A stretch of DNA of 36,178 bases from Alphaproteobacteria bacterium (GCA_026400395.1 JAPLPD010000128.1:1-36178), one strand, 5' to 3'; positions 6,698 to 17,299 are shown, numbered from the stretch's first letter. Notes: a model not told the origin generated them from the sequence alone. Numbers and translations: made by a program.

Positions 6698-9115
6698 ATG
6701 AACAGCCCGACTCAATTCCCCGCCGGAACCGCCTTCGGCTCGATCGGCCATCCGATCCGCCGCAAGGAGGACGCACGGCTGCTCACCGGCAAGGGCCGGT
6801 ACACCGACGATTTCAGTATCGACCGCCAGACCTTCGCGGCGATGGTGCGAACTCCGCGTCCGCATGCGCGGATCGTCAAGATTCACACCGCAGCGGCCAA
6901 GCAAATGCCCGGCGTGCTGCTGGTGCTCACCGGCGAGGACTGCAAGGCCGATAACCTCAAGCCGATGCCGCATTCGCCGGTGCCTTCGACCGATTTCGAC
7001 ATGAAGCTGACCGCCAAGGGCGGCAAGCCGATCTTCGCCGGCCGGCACATGCTGCTGCCTGTCGATAAGGTCCGCTATGTCGGCGAGCCGGTGGCGATGG
7101 TGGTCGCCGAGACCCGCGCACAAGCGATGGATGCCGCCGAAGCGGTCGAGGTCGAATACGACGAACTCCCGTATCTGGTCGAGACCGGCAAGGCACTCGA
7201 TCCCGGCCACGCGCCGCTCTGGGAGGAGACCCCGGACAACGTGCTCGTCGATAGCAGCTTCGGCGACATGGAGGCGACCGATCGCGCCTTCGCCAAGGCC
7301 GCCCATGTGATTAAGTCGCGCTACAACATCGGCCGCGTCACCGCGGTGACAATGGAACTGCGCTCGTGCGTCGGCGATTTCGATGCGGAGACCGGCCGCT
7401 ACACGCTCTATTGCGGCGGCGGCGGCGCGGTGAAGCAGAAGGCCGAAATGGCCGGATTCCTCAATATTCCGGCCGAGAAGGTCCGCGTCCTGTCCTACGA
7501 CATCGGTGGCAACTTCGGCTCACGCAACCGTCCATACGTCGAATACGGTCTGGTGGTCTGGGCCGCCGGCAAGATCAAGCGGCCCGTGAAATACACCGCG
7601 ACGCGTTCGGAAGCCTTTCTCACCGACTACCAGGGCCGCGATCTGCTGGTGGACATCGAGGCCGCCTTCGACGAGTCCGGCAAGATCCTGGCGCTGCGTT
7701 CGGACAACCTCAGCAACGTCGGCTCGCATTGCGTTTCGCTGTCGCCGCTGTCGAAAGGTTCCGGCCTGATCACCGGCAGCTATGATATTCCTGCGGTGAC
7801 GCTGCGCTCGCGCGCGGTGTTCACCAACACCATGCCGACCAACGCCTACCGCTCGTCCGGGCGGCCGGAGGTGACCTTTGTCATCGAGCGGCTGATGGAC
7901 AAGGCGGCAAACCAGCTCGGCATCGACCGCATCAAGCTCCGGCGCAAGAACCTGGTGAAGCCGAAGAAGATGCCGTACCGCAACGCGGTCGGCATGCTTT
8001 ACGACAGCGGCACCTACGAGGCCAACATGGACCTCGCCATGAAGATCGCCGACTGGGACGGATTCAAACAGCGCAAGAAAGCAGCGAAGAAGCGCGGCAA
8101 GCTGCTGGGCCTCGGCATGGCCAACTACGTCGAGTCCTCGATCGGCGCGCCGAAGGAGCGCACCGAAATCACCGTGCAGCCCTCCGGCGTGGTCGATGTG
8201 GTGATCGGCACGCAACCGAGCGGGCAAGGCCACGAAACCAGTTTCGCCCAGGTGGTGGCCGACCTGATCGCGGTGCCGCACGCGGTCATCAACATCATCA
8301 TCGGCGACACCGATATCGTCAGCGTCGGCGGCGGCTCGCACTCCGGCCGCTCGATGCGTCACGCCGGCACGGTGATCGTCAAGGCGGTGCCGGAGCTGAT
8401 CGACAAGGGCCGCAAGATCACGGCGCTTGTGCTGCAAACGGCCGCCGACAAGGTCGAGTTCAAGGACGGGCGTTTTTCATCGCCGGCCAGCAATCGCAGC
8501 TTCGATTTCCTGGAACTCGCGAAGGAGGCCGCGCAGCTCAAGCTTCCGCTTGAGCTGAAGGATGGCCTCTCCGTCGGCTTCACCAACGAGATGCACGAGC
8601 CGGTGTTCCCGAACGGCTGCGCCATCTGCGAGATCGAGGTCGATCCCGACACCGGCCAGCCGACCATCACCCGCTACGCGGCGGTGGACGATGTCGGCCG
8701 CTGCATCAATCCGATGATCGTTCACGGCCAGACCCATGGCGGCATCGCGCAGGGTGTGGGCCAGGCGCTGTGGGAGCAATGCTTCGTCGATCCGTCATCG
8801 GGACAGCCGCTCACCGGATCGTTCATGGATTACGGCATGCCGCACGCGCAGACTCTGCCGTCCTTCAAGACGGAGATCGTCGAGGTGCTGTCGCCGACCA
8901 ACCCGCTCGGCATCAAGGCCGGCGGCGAAGGCGGCACCACCCCGGCGCTGGCGGTTGTCGTCAACGCCATCGTCGATGCGCTGAAGGACTACGGCATCCA
9001 CGACATCCTGATGCCGGCCACGCCTTACGCGATCTGGCAGGCAATCGAAGACGCAAAGAACAAAGGCACCGCTGTCGTGCCGGGCGCGAGTCCGGCATCC
9101 GGACGGAACGCCTGA
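6698..9115 (+). CDS. Molybdenum hydroxylase large subunit, CoxL/xanthine dehydrogenase family (solitary)
   Basis: The 805-residue protein covers the whole molybdopterin-binding large subunit of the xanthine oxidase family. The a/b hammerhead domain (about 15-140) opens IGHPIRRKEDARLLTGKGRY. The first Mo-binding domain holds YDIGGNFGSRN and AYRSSGR at 383-389. The second holds GQGHETSF and the catalytic glutamate in KAGGEGGTTPA at E744. These enzymes hydroxylate carbon centres or oxidise CO with a Mo-MCD cofactor. The active loop is neither form I AYRCSFR nor the common AYRGAGR, so CO oxidation is unlikely and the substrate is unknown. The expected small [2Fe-2S] and medium FAD subunits are absent from both flanks. 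The start ATG 6698 is supported by homology from about residue 10. It lies with an MFS gene between fur and miaB and looks like an insertion into a conserved order. Confidence 0.9.
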   Translation: MNSPTQFPAGTAFGSIGHPIRRKEDARLLTGKGRYTDDFSIDRQTFAAMVRTPRPHARIVKIHTAAAKQMPGVLLVLTGEDCKADNLKPMPHSPVPSTDFDMKLTAKGGKPIFAGRHMLLPVDKVRYVGEPVAMVVAETRAQAMDAAEAVEVEYDELPYLVETGKALDPGHAPLWEETPDNVLVDSSFGDMEATDRAFAKAAHVIKSRYNIGRVTAVTMELRSCVGDFDAETGRYTLYCGGGGAVKQKAEMAGFLNIPAEKVRVLSYDIGGNFGSRNRPYVEYGLVVWAAGKIKRPVKYTATRSEAFLTDYQGRDLLVDIEAAFDESGKILALRSDNLSNVGSHCVSLSPLSKGSGLITGSYDIPAVTLRSRAVFTNTMPTNAYRSSGRPEVTFVIERLMDKAANQLGIDRIKLRRKNLVKPKKMPYRNAVGMLYDSGTYEANMDLAMKIADWDGFKQRKKAAKKRGKLLGLGMANYVESSIGAPKERTEITVQPSGVVDVVIGTQPSGQGHETSFAQVVADLIAVPHAVINIIIGDTDIVSVGGGSHSGRSMRHAGTVIVKAVPELIDKGRKITALVLQTAADKVEFKDGRFSSPASNRSFDFLELAKEAAQLKLPLELKDGLSVGFTNEMHEPVFPNGCAICEIEVDPDTGQPTITRYAAVDDVGRCINPMIVHGQTHGGIAQGVGQALWEQCFVDPSSGQPLTGSFMDYGMPHAQTLPSFKTEIVEVLSPTNPLGIKAGGEGGTTPALAVVVNAIVDALKDYGIHDILMPATPYAIWQAIEDAKNKGTAVVPGASPASGRNA

Positions 9116-9189
9116 AAAATTGATCTGGCTCCCGGTTGCGGCGCGCCGTGCGCCGTTTCCGGCATGACAGAGAGGGAACGCAGTCGGGC

Positions 9190-10614
9190 ATGGATGCCGG
9201 TCCACCCATCACGCAGCGGGCGCTGACGCATCGCGAGATCGTGCTCGTGGTGCTCGGCGTGCTGCTGCCCGTGTTCATGGGCTCGCTCGACTCCACCATT
9301 CTGGCAAGCGCATTGCCGACCATCGGCCGCGAATTCGGCGACGTGCACAATCTGCCCTGGCTGGTCACCGCCTATCTGATCGCCAACACCGCCATCACTT
9401 CGCTGTACGGCAAGATCAGCGACTCCCAGGGCCGCCGCCTCACCCTGCTGATCGCGCTGTCGCTGTACATGCTGGGTTCGCTGGTCTGCGCGCTGGCGCC
9501 CAACATGTTCGTGCTGATCATCGGCCGCGTGCTGCATGGACTCGGCGGCGGCGGTCTGACCTCGACCGGCATGGTGGTGCTGGGCGACATCGCCGCGCCG
9601 AAGGATCGCGGCAAGTACTACGGCTATTTCTCGGTGGTCTACACCACCGCAGGCGCGCTCGGACCGGCGCTCGGCGGCGCCATCGCCGAATACCTGCACT
9701 GGTCGATGATCTTCTGGATGAACATTCCGCTCGGCCTGCTCGCAGTCGTGCTCACGCAGACGCTGCTGCGCGGGCTGCCGCGGCACGACCGGCCCCACAA
9801 GCTCGACTTCCTCGGCGCCGCGCTGATCATGGCGGCAAGCTCATCGTTCATGCTGGCGCTCAGCATGGGCGGCGTGAACTATCCGTGGCTGTCGGCGCCG
9901 ATCGTGGCGCTGCTCGGGGCGACGTTCGTGCTCGGCACCGGCTTCATTGTGCGGCTGCGCACCGCGCCGGAGCCGCTCATTCCGCTCTCGATCCTGTCGA
10001 ACCGCGACGCGCGGCTGGCGATCGCCGCCAACGCCTTCGGTTGGGCGCCGATCGTCGGCCTGCACATCTTCCTGCCGATGTATCTGCAAAACATCGTCGG
10101 CATGACACCGGCCACCGCCGGCTTGAGCGTGCTGGCGCTGGCGGTCGCGCTCAACATCAGCGCCGGGATCACCGGCACGATCCTGCCGCGGCTCGAACGT
10201 TACAAAACCATACCGATCGCCGGCCTGTCGCTGGCAACCGCGGCAGTGCTGGTGCTGGCATGGCGCGCCCAGAGCATGACCTTCTGGGAGTTCCAGGGTC
10301 TGCTGCTGCTGATCGGCACCGGCTTCGGCTGCATGCCGCCGCTCGCCGCGACCGCGTTGCAGAACAACGTGTCGATCCACACGTTCGGCTCGGCGGTCGC
10401 CACCATGCAATTCTCACGCAACCTGTTCGCGACCATCCTGGTCGCGGTGTTCGGCGCAATCGTCCTGGCTGGCGTAGGCCCGTCCGGCGGCGGCAGCCCG
10501 TATTCGGTCGAAGGCTTCGCCCGCGTGTTCTATGCGGTCGCCGCGAGCTTCTCGGTGGCGCTGACCGCGGTGCTCCTGCTGAAGGAAAAGCCGCTCGAGA
10601 CCACGCACTCCTGA
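9190..10614 (+). CDS. MFS efflux transporter, DHA2 (EmrB/QacA) family
   Basis: This 474-residue integral inner-membrane protein has about 14 hydrophobic helices, the DHA2 number. After a short cytoplasmic start, helix 1 holds FMGSLDSTILASALPTI, the D-T-x-x-x-x-x-A-L-P signature of drug:H+ antiporters. Motif A is visible as GKISDSQGRRLTL between helices 2 and 3. Motif C-like GALGPALGGAIAE lies in helix 5, and NIPLGLLAVVL follows. The family exports diverse hydrophobic compounds by proton antiport; the cargo here is unknown. I start at ATG 9190, because the in-frame region before it looks non-coding. It follows the molybdenum hydroxylase by 74 bases on the same strand, so the two may be co-transcribed. 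Confidence 0.9.
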   Translation: MDAGPPITQRALTHREIVLVVLGVLLPVFMGSLDSTILASALPTIGREFGDVHNLPWLVTAYLIANTAITSLYGKISDSQGRRLTLLIALSLYMLGSLVCALAPNMFVLIIGRVLHGLGGGGLTSTGMVVLGDIAAPKDRGKYYGYFSVVYTTAGALGPALGGAIAEYLHWSMIFWMNIPLGLLAVVLTQTLLRGLPRHDRPHKLDFLGAALIMAASSSFMLALSMGGVNYPWLSAPIVALLGATFVLGTGFIVRLRTAPEPLIPLSILSNRDARLAIAANAFGWAPIVGLHIFLPMYLQNIVGMTPATAGLSVLALAVALNISAGITGTILPRLERYKTIPIAGLSLATAAVLVLAWRAQSMTFWEFQGLLLLIGTGFGCMPPLAATALQNNVSIHTFGSAVATMQFSRNLFATILVAVFGAIVLAGVGPSGGGSPYSVEGFARVFYAVAASFSVALTAVLLLKEKPLETTHS

Positions 10615-10755
10615 CGCTCGCCGCTCCGGCGGTTTCCGCCCGCTATTCCCCTTTGGGCCCGAAAGGGCTAAGACGATGAGGCTTGGCGGCCTGCCCGTCC
10701 AGCGCTTTGCACATCGGCAAGCATCTGAAAAGATAGGGAATTCGTCCGACCCGGC

Positions 10756-12134
<1,379 letters not shown>

Positions 12135-12135
<1 letters not shown>

Positions 12136-13205
12136 TGCCGCCGCTCAGACCGCCATTCGAACCCGCCCCTGCAACGACCCGGGGACCGGCTCCGGGACCG
12201 GCCCCCACCGCCGACGGCGCGCGGAGCCAGATCGTGCTGGCGTTCGACGACAACCGTCACGCCTCGGTGCTGTTCGGCCAGTACGGCCAGAACCTCGCGC
12301 TGATCGAGCGCCGCCTCGGCGTCACCGCCGAGCAGCGCGGCAACCACGTCACGCTGGAAGGTTCGCGCGACGGCGTCGAGCAGGCCCGCCGCGTGCTGGA
12401 AAGCCTCTACGAGAACATCAAGCGCGGCCAGGATCTCGCATCCGGCGACGTCGAAGGCGCGATCCGTCAGGCCATCGCGCAAGGCTCGCTGTTCGACTTC
12501 GATCCAGCCGCGACACGTTCGGGCTTCGAGCAGATCAATCTGCGCAAGCGTCCGGTGCGCGCCCGCACCACCGCGCAGGACACCTACATCCAGGCGCTGC
12601 GCCGCCATGCGCTGGTGTTCGGCACCGGACCCGCGGGCACCGGCAAGACCTGGCTCGCGGTCGCGCACGCGGTGTCGCTGTTCGAGCGCAAGGAAGTGGA
12701 TCGCATCATCCTTTCGCGGCCCGCGGTCGAGGCCGGCGAACGGCTCGGCTTCCTGCCGGGCGATCTGCGCGAAAAGGTCGATCCGTATCTGCGCCCGATC
12801 TACGACGCGCTGCACGATATGATGGACGCCCGCATCGTCGAGCGCGCACTGCAGACCAACGAAATCGAGATCGCGCCGCTCGCCTTCATGCGCGGCCGCA
12901 CGCTGTCGAACGCCGTCGTCATCCTCGACGAGGCGCAGAACACCACCGCCATGCAGATGAAGATGTTCCTCACCCGGCTCGGCGAGAACAGCCGCATGAT
13001 CGTCACCGGCGATCCGAGTCAGGTCGATCTTCCGTCCGGCCAGGTGTCGGGGCTGGCCGAGGCGACCCGCCTGCTCGACGGCGTCGAGGGCATCGGCATC
13101 ACCAAATTCGGAGCGGAGGACGTGGTTCGCCACGAACTGGTGGCGCGGATCGTCGCGGTCTACGACAAGGCCGACGCCGCCCGCCGCCGCGGGGACAAAG
13201 GTTGA
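12135..13205 (+). CDS. PhoH-family ATPase (PhoH-like/YbeZ)
   Basis: This 356-residue protein has an N-terminal proline-rich stretch, a KH-like region (about 30-110, FGQYGQNLALIERRLGV) and a P-loop ATPase domain. Walker A is GPAGTGKTW with K171; Walker B is VVILDEAQN with D265-E266. PhoH-like YbeZ proteins associate with YbeY and are implicated in rRNA processing; the adjoining ybeY fits that. The start ATG 12135 shares one base with the miaB stop and has AGGAG just upstream. Its TGA overlaps the TTG start proposed for ybeY by three bases. Confidence 0.93.
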
Positions 13206-13739
13206 CCAAAGCGCCCTCCCGCAAGCCGCAGACGGTTAAGCGCGCCCCGCCAAACGGGGCCCAAATCGAGGTGAAAATCGAGGTCATGGTCCGCTCGGCC
13301 CGCTGGCGGAAGCGGCCCAGCGCCAAAACCATCGTCAAAAAGGCTGTTTTGGCCGCGGCCCAAGCCGTCTCAACGGGGCCCGCCGAGCTTGCTATCGTGC
13401 TGGCCGATGATTCGGCCATCCAAGCCCTCAACCGCGACTGGCGCGGTAAAAACGCACCCACCAACGTGCTGTCGTTCCCGGCTGCACCGCCGGGCAAAAC
13501 CCGGCCGGCAGGCATCCCCATATATCGGCGATATCGTCATCGCCTATCAAACGGTGGCGCGCGAGGCGGTCGCCGAAGGCAAGCCGTTCGGCCATCACCT
13601 CACCCACCTGGCAATTCACGGATTCCTGCACCTGCTCGGCCATGACCACGAAAACGACCGCGATGCGCAGAAAATGGAGCGGCTGGAGCGCCGGATTCTC
13701 AAGCGCATGGCCATCCCCGACCCCTACGGGCCAACCTGA
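13202..13739 (+). pseudogene. ybeY: Endoribonuclease YbeY, frameshifted near 13520
   Basis: YbeY is a zinc-dependent endoribonuclease for 16S rRNA 3' maturation and ribosome quality control. The first part (13202-13519) encodes [10 protein letters not shown], then [20 protein letters not shown] and [18 protein letters not shown]. The remainder is in the next frame (13521-13739) as [17 protein letters not shown] and [18 protein letters not shown], including the complete HxxxHxxxxxH zinc motif. Dropping one base at TCCCCATATATC (13515-13525) restores a 178-residue protein. A lost AT unit from the ATATAT run would also explain it. The start is uncertain: TTG 13202 overlaps the phoH stop; no ATG precedes the conserved MVRSARW. 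Because the gene is near-essential in many bacteria, an assembly error or recoding is as likely as true loss. Confidence 0.85.
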
Positions 13740-13747
13740 CAATCATC

Positions 13748-14881
13748 ATGCCTGATTCCGACGCGCCCGGCCGTCCGGCTGAGCCGGCCGGCGGCAACCA
13801 CGACCAGCGCAACCTTCCGGTGCCGGTGTCCCGCCCGGACCTGGAGAGCGACGGATTTTTCGCGCGGCTCGCCCGCGCCCTGTTCGGCTGGAAGAACGGC
13901 CCGACCCGCGCCGACATCGAAGTGGTGCTCGAAGCCGCCGGCCCCGGCGAAGCCGGCGTTTCGCCGGAAGAGCGCACCATGATCCGCAACATCCTGGCGC
14001 TGCGCGGGCGCCGGATCGAGGATGTCATGGTGCCGCGCGGCGATATCATTGCCGTGCAGCAGGACATCTCGATCGGCGAACTGGTCAAGGTGTTCGAGAA
14101 GGCCGGCCACTCGCGGCTCGTCGCCTACAACGACACGCTCGACGATCCGACCGGCATGGTGCACATCCGCGATCTGATCGCCTTCATGACCGCCAAGGCG
14201 GCGGTCGATCCGGAGAAGCCGCGGCGGCGCAAAAAGGCGAGCGTCGCCGATCTCGATCTCGGCGCCATCGACCTGTCGGTGAACCTCTCGGCGGCGAAGA
14301 TCATCCGTGAAATGCTGTTCGTTCCGCCGTCGATGCCCGCGCTCGATCTGCTCGAGAAGATGCAGGCCACCCGCATCCATCTGGCGCTGGTGGTGGACGA
14401 ATACGGCGGCACCGACGGCCTGGTTTCGATGGAGGACATCGTCGAGCAGATTGTCGGCGACATCGCCGACGAGCATGACGAAGACGAATTGCCCGCGGTG
14501 GTGCGCCAGCTCGACGGCTCATATGTCGCGGACGCGCGCGCGAGTCTCGACGACGTCACCTCCGCGATCGGCGTCGCGTTCGACGTCGGCGACGCCGCCG
14601 AGGAGGTCGATACGCTGGGCGGCTATCTGATGACGCAGGTTGGCCGGCTGCCGTTGCGCGGCGAACTGGTTCCCGGCCCGACCGGCTTCGAAATCGAGGT
14701 GCTGGATTCCGACCCGCGCCGGGTCAAGAAGGTGCGCATCCACCGCAGCAAGAATCGTCCGATCGAACGCGACCTCGAAGGCCGCCGCCGATTCAGCGGG
14801 CCCGAGGCGGTGACCGCCGTTGTGACGGCGGACGACGCGACCAAACCATCGACGATTTCAAACCCGGCGCAGAAATCGTGA
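13748..14881 (+). CDS. CBS/CorC_HlyC domain protein (hemolysin-C/CorC-like, YbeX type)
   Basis: This 377-residue soluble protein has a charged N-terminal region, then two CBS domains: IEDVMVPRGDIIAVQQDIS to HIRDLI (about 90-145) and LFVPPSMPALDLLEKM to SMEDIVEQIVGDI (about 193-240). A transporter-associated CorC_HlyC domain follows (about 258-337, GSYVADARASLDDV and TLGGYLMTQVGRLPLRGE). There is no DUF21 membrane domain, so it is the YbeX/CorC type. E. coli YbeX lies in the same ybeZ-ybeY-ybeX-lnt order and has been linked to Mg/Co efflux and to ribosome metabolism; the role here is inferred from that order. It starts eight bases after ybeY, and its stop overlaps the lnt start. Confidence 0.92.
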   Translation: MPDSDAPGRPAEPAGGNHDQRNLPVPVSRPDLESDGFFARLARALFGWKNGPTRADIEVVLEAAGPGEAGVSPEERTMIRNILALRGRRIEDVMVPRGDIIAVQQDISIGELVKVFEKAGHSRLVAYNDTLDDPTGMVHIRDLIAFMTAKAAVDPEKPRRRKKASVADLDLGAIDLSVNLSAAKIIREMLFVPPSMPALDLLEKMQATRIHLALVVDEYGGTDGLVSMEDIVEQIVGDIADEHDEDELPAVVRQLDGSYVADARASLDDVTSAIGVAFDVGDAAEEVDTLGGYLMTQVGRLPLRGELVPGPTGFEIEVLDSDPRRVKKVRIHRSKNRPIERDLEGRRRFSGPEAVTAVVTADDATKPSTISNPAQKS

Positions 14882-16515
14882 TGAGTACGAGCGCCCTCGA
14901 CGCATCCGACCGACCATCGGCCATCACCCGCCTCATGCACTGGATCGTGCTGAGCTGGGGCTGGCGGCGGGCGCTGGTGGCGTTCGCCGCGGGCACGCTG
15001 TCGGCGCTGGCTATGGCGCCGTTCGATGCGTGGCCCATTTTATTCTTCACTTTCCCGGTGCTGGTGTGGCTCACCGACGGAGCCTCGGCCGGACGGCTCG
15101 GCGGCGTGCCGAGCGCGGCGATCGCCGGCTGGTGGTTCGGCTTCGGCTATTTCCTCGCGGGACTGTACTGGGTCGGCCACGCCTTCCTGGTCGATGCGAA
15201 AAACTTCGGCTGGCTGCTGCCGTTCGCGGTGATCGCGCTGCCCGCCGGCATGGCCTGCTACACGGCGCTCGGCGTCGCCGCCGCGCGTGCGATCTGGGTG
15301 CGCGGACCAGCGCGCGCGATCGCGCTCGCAGTCGCGCTGACCGCTGCCGAGTGGCTGCGCGGCCACCTGTTCAGCGGATTCCCCTGGAACGCCTACGGCT
15401 ACGCGCTGACCGGCCCGCTGGTGCTGGCGCAGGGCGCGGCGCTGGTCGGCATCTGGGGCCTGACGTTTATCGCGGTCGCGGTGTTTGCCAGCCCCGCCAT
15501 GCTAACCGACGACCGCACCGACACGCGGCGGCCGTGGCTGCCGCTTGCGATCAGTGTCGTTCTGCTGGGCGCGCTCGGACTCTACGGCGCGATACGGCTG
15601 TCGCACACGCCGCCCGCGTTCGTCGACAACGTGCGGCTGCGCATCATGCAGCCCAATCTGGCGCAGGACGACAAGTTCAACTACGGCGCCAAGCAGCGCG
15701 TGATGAGCCACTACCTCGAACTGTCCGACCGTTCGACCGGTCCGCAATCGGCGAGCGTGCGCGACGTCACTCATTTGATCTGGCCGGAATCCGCGTTCCC
15801 GTTCCTGTTGACGCACGAGCCCGACGCTCTGGCGCAGATCGCGGCGCTGTTGCCGGAGGGCACGGTGCTGATCACCGGCGCGGTGCGCGCGCCCGAACTG
15901 CCACCCGGCGCCAAGATCGAACGCGCCTACAACTCGGTCTATGTGATCGACCACGACGGCTCGATCCTGTCGGTGTACGACAAGATTCATCTGGTGCCGT
16001 TCGGCGAGTATCTGCCGTTCCAGGATTTCCTGGAAAAGCTCGGGCTGATGCAGCTCACCAAACTGCCGGGCGGTTTCATTGCCGGCGAACGTCGGCGAAC
16101 GATGGCGGTGCCGCGCGCGCCGAGCATGCTGCCGTTTCTCTGCTACGAGATCGTATTTCCCGGCGAGGCAATGCCGGGCGGCGAAACCCGGCCAGGGTGG
16201 ATGCTAAATCTTACCAACGACGGCTGGTTCGGCATCAGCAGCGGTCCCTATCAGCACCTGCAACAGGCGCGCATGCGCAGCATCGAGCAGGGACTGCCGC
16301 TGGTGCGCGCCGCCAACACCGGCGTTTCCGCGGTGATCGATCCGGTCGGCCGCATCGTGAAATCGCTGCCGTTGGGCGCCGAGGGCGTGATGGACTCGTC
16401 ATTACCGCGCCGAATTGACGCGCCGCTCTACGCGCGCACCGGCGATTTGGGAGCGGCGCTGGTTGTCGTGCTTGCCTTGATCTTCGTAATCAGGCGCCGG
16501 GTCAGGCAAAACTGA
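14881..16515 (+). CDS. lnt: Apolipoprotein N-acyltransferase
   Basis: Lnt transfers the third acyl chain from phospholipid to the N-terminal cysteine of lipoproteins in the inner membrane. The 544-residue product has six or so hydrophobic helices in the first ~220 residues, including WLRGHLFSGFPWNAYGYAL, then a nitrilase (CN-hydrolase) domain at about 230-500. The catalytic triad is visible: E303 in LIWPESAFPF, K368 in YDKIHLVPFGEYLPF and C421 in FLCYEIVFP. A final hydrophobic helix closes the protein. I use ATG 14881, one base overlapping the previous stop; a GTG at 14878 is possible. In Sinorhizobium the homologue is actA, next to phrR, matching the neighbour here. Confidence 0.96.
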   Translation: MSTSALDASDRPSAITRLMHWIVLSWGWRRALVAFAAGTLSALAMAPFDAWPILFFTFPVLVWLTDGASAGRLGGVPSAAIAGWWFGFGYFLAGLYWVGHAFLVDAKNFGWLLPFAVIALPAGMACYTALGVAAARAIWVRGPARAIALAVALTAAEWLRGHLFSGFPWNAYGYALTGPLVLAQGAALVGIWGLTFIAVAVFASPAMLTDDRTDTRRPWLPLAISVVLLGALGLYGAIRLSHTPPAFVDNVRLRIMQPNLAQDDKFNYGAKQRVMSHYLELSDRSTGPQSASVRDVTHLIWPESAFPFLLTHEPDALAQIAALLPEGTVLITGAVRAPELPPGAKIERAYNSVYVIDHDGSILSVYDKIHLVPFGEYLPFQDFLEKLGLMQLTKLPGGFIAGERRRTMAVPRAPSMLPFLCYEIVFPGEAMPGGETRPGWMLNLTNDGWFGISSGPYQHLQQARMRSIEQGLPLVRAANTGVSAVIDPVGRIVKSLPLGAEGVMDSSLPRRIDAPLYARTGDLGAALVVVLALIFVIRRRVRQN

Positions 16516-16696
16516 CATTCATATTGATGCATGTTATGCGCGTCGCGCACGCGCGCTATGTCCCAGTGAATGCGTGGTTTTTTAGCAAACGGCTTTGCAA
16601 TACGATGCGCAAACGTCCAGCCGCCCCAGTTTGCTCACAAATCAACGCGAAAATTTGTCGCAACCGCTTTGGAATTAATCCAGCAATTTTACGATG

Positions 16697-16713
16697 CGTT
16701 GATCGCGTCAACG
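16697..16713. promoter_or_regulatory. Inverted repeat upstream of the HTH regulator (candidate operator)
   Basis: CGTTGA-TCGCG-TCAACG is a perfect 6+5+6 inverted repeat in the AT-richer 275-base gap between lnt and the regulator. A second pair, ACAAAT...ATTTGT, lies about 50 bases upstream (near 16640). Binding and autoregulation are inference only. Nothing else convincing is seen in the gap; a short frame at 16524-16748 has no family features. Confidence 0.3.
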
Positions 16714-16790
16714 AGTGCGTGCATTCCACGGATTGCGCACGGGTTTGAACTGTGAGCAATAACGGTCGCGGTTAAGATAAGGAGCTTCGT

Positions 16791-17210
16791 ATTATTATTA
16801 TTGCTAAGAAGGCGCCCAACCCTACGGACAAACACGTGGGCGCACGAGTGCGTATGTGTCGAATGATGCTGAGCATGAGTCAGGAAAAGCTTGGTGACGC
16901 CCTCGGCCTCACCTTTCAGCAAGTGCAGAAATACGAGAAGGGCGCGAACCGGATCGGCGCAAGCCGCCTTCAGCAGATCGCCAACATTCTGCAAGTGCCG
17001 GTGTCGTTTTTCTTCGACGGCGCACCGAATGCCTCGGGCCAGACGCACGACGGTTTCTCCGAAGCGCCGTCGCCCGCCTACGTCGCGGATTTTCTGGCGA
17101 CGTCGGACGGCCTCGCGCTGACCAAGGCGTTCATGGGCATCAAGGACGCCAAGCTGCGCCGCCGGATCGTCGATCTGGTCGAGCAGATCGCAGGCCCCGA
17201 AAAGGCCTGA
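16791..17210 (+). CDS. Cro/CI-type HTH regulator, PraR/PhrR-like, apparent ATT start
   Basis: This 139-residue regulator of the XRE family resembles rhizobial PraR/PhrR: APNPTDKHVGARVRM, then the helix-turn-helix SQEKLGDALGLTFQQVQKYEKG, then NRIGASRLQQIA and VPVSFFFDG. PhrR is pH- and stress-regulated in Sinorhizobium and lies next to the lnt homologue actA; PraR homologues repress surface and symbiosis-related genes. The conserved N-terminus KKAPNP lies upstream of the first conventional start (GTG 16836). Between the in-frame TAA at 16773 and that N-terminus there is no ATG, GTG or TTG. There are four ATT codons (16791-16802), directly after a perfect AAGGAG (16779-16784) with six-base spacing. 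I therefore place the start at an ATT, probably 16791. If wrong, the fallback is GTG 16836 (124 residues). Confidence 0.8.
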   Translation: MIIIAKKAPNPTDKHVGARVRMCRMMLSMSQEKLGDALGLTFQQVQKYEKGANRIGASRLQQIANILQVPVSFFFDGAPNASGQTHDGFSEAPSPAYVADFLATSDGLALTKAFMGIKDAKLRRRIVDLVEQIAGPEKA

Positions 17211-17299
17211 ACCGGAGGCGGGGGCACCACCTCCGCGATTGCCCACGGCGGCCCACATCTGCGGCCCACATCTTGACCGCGCCTGAGGACACTGCAAAA

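Noticed and set aside
9120-9172. A further palindromic repeat copy before the MFS gene
   Set aside because: Only a GGCATGACA half-arm is recognisable, too little to call.
16524-16748. A 74-codon frame directly after lnt
   Set aside because: It has no ribosome site and no family features, and it lies over the candidate operator region.
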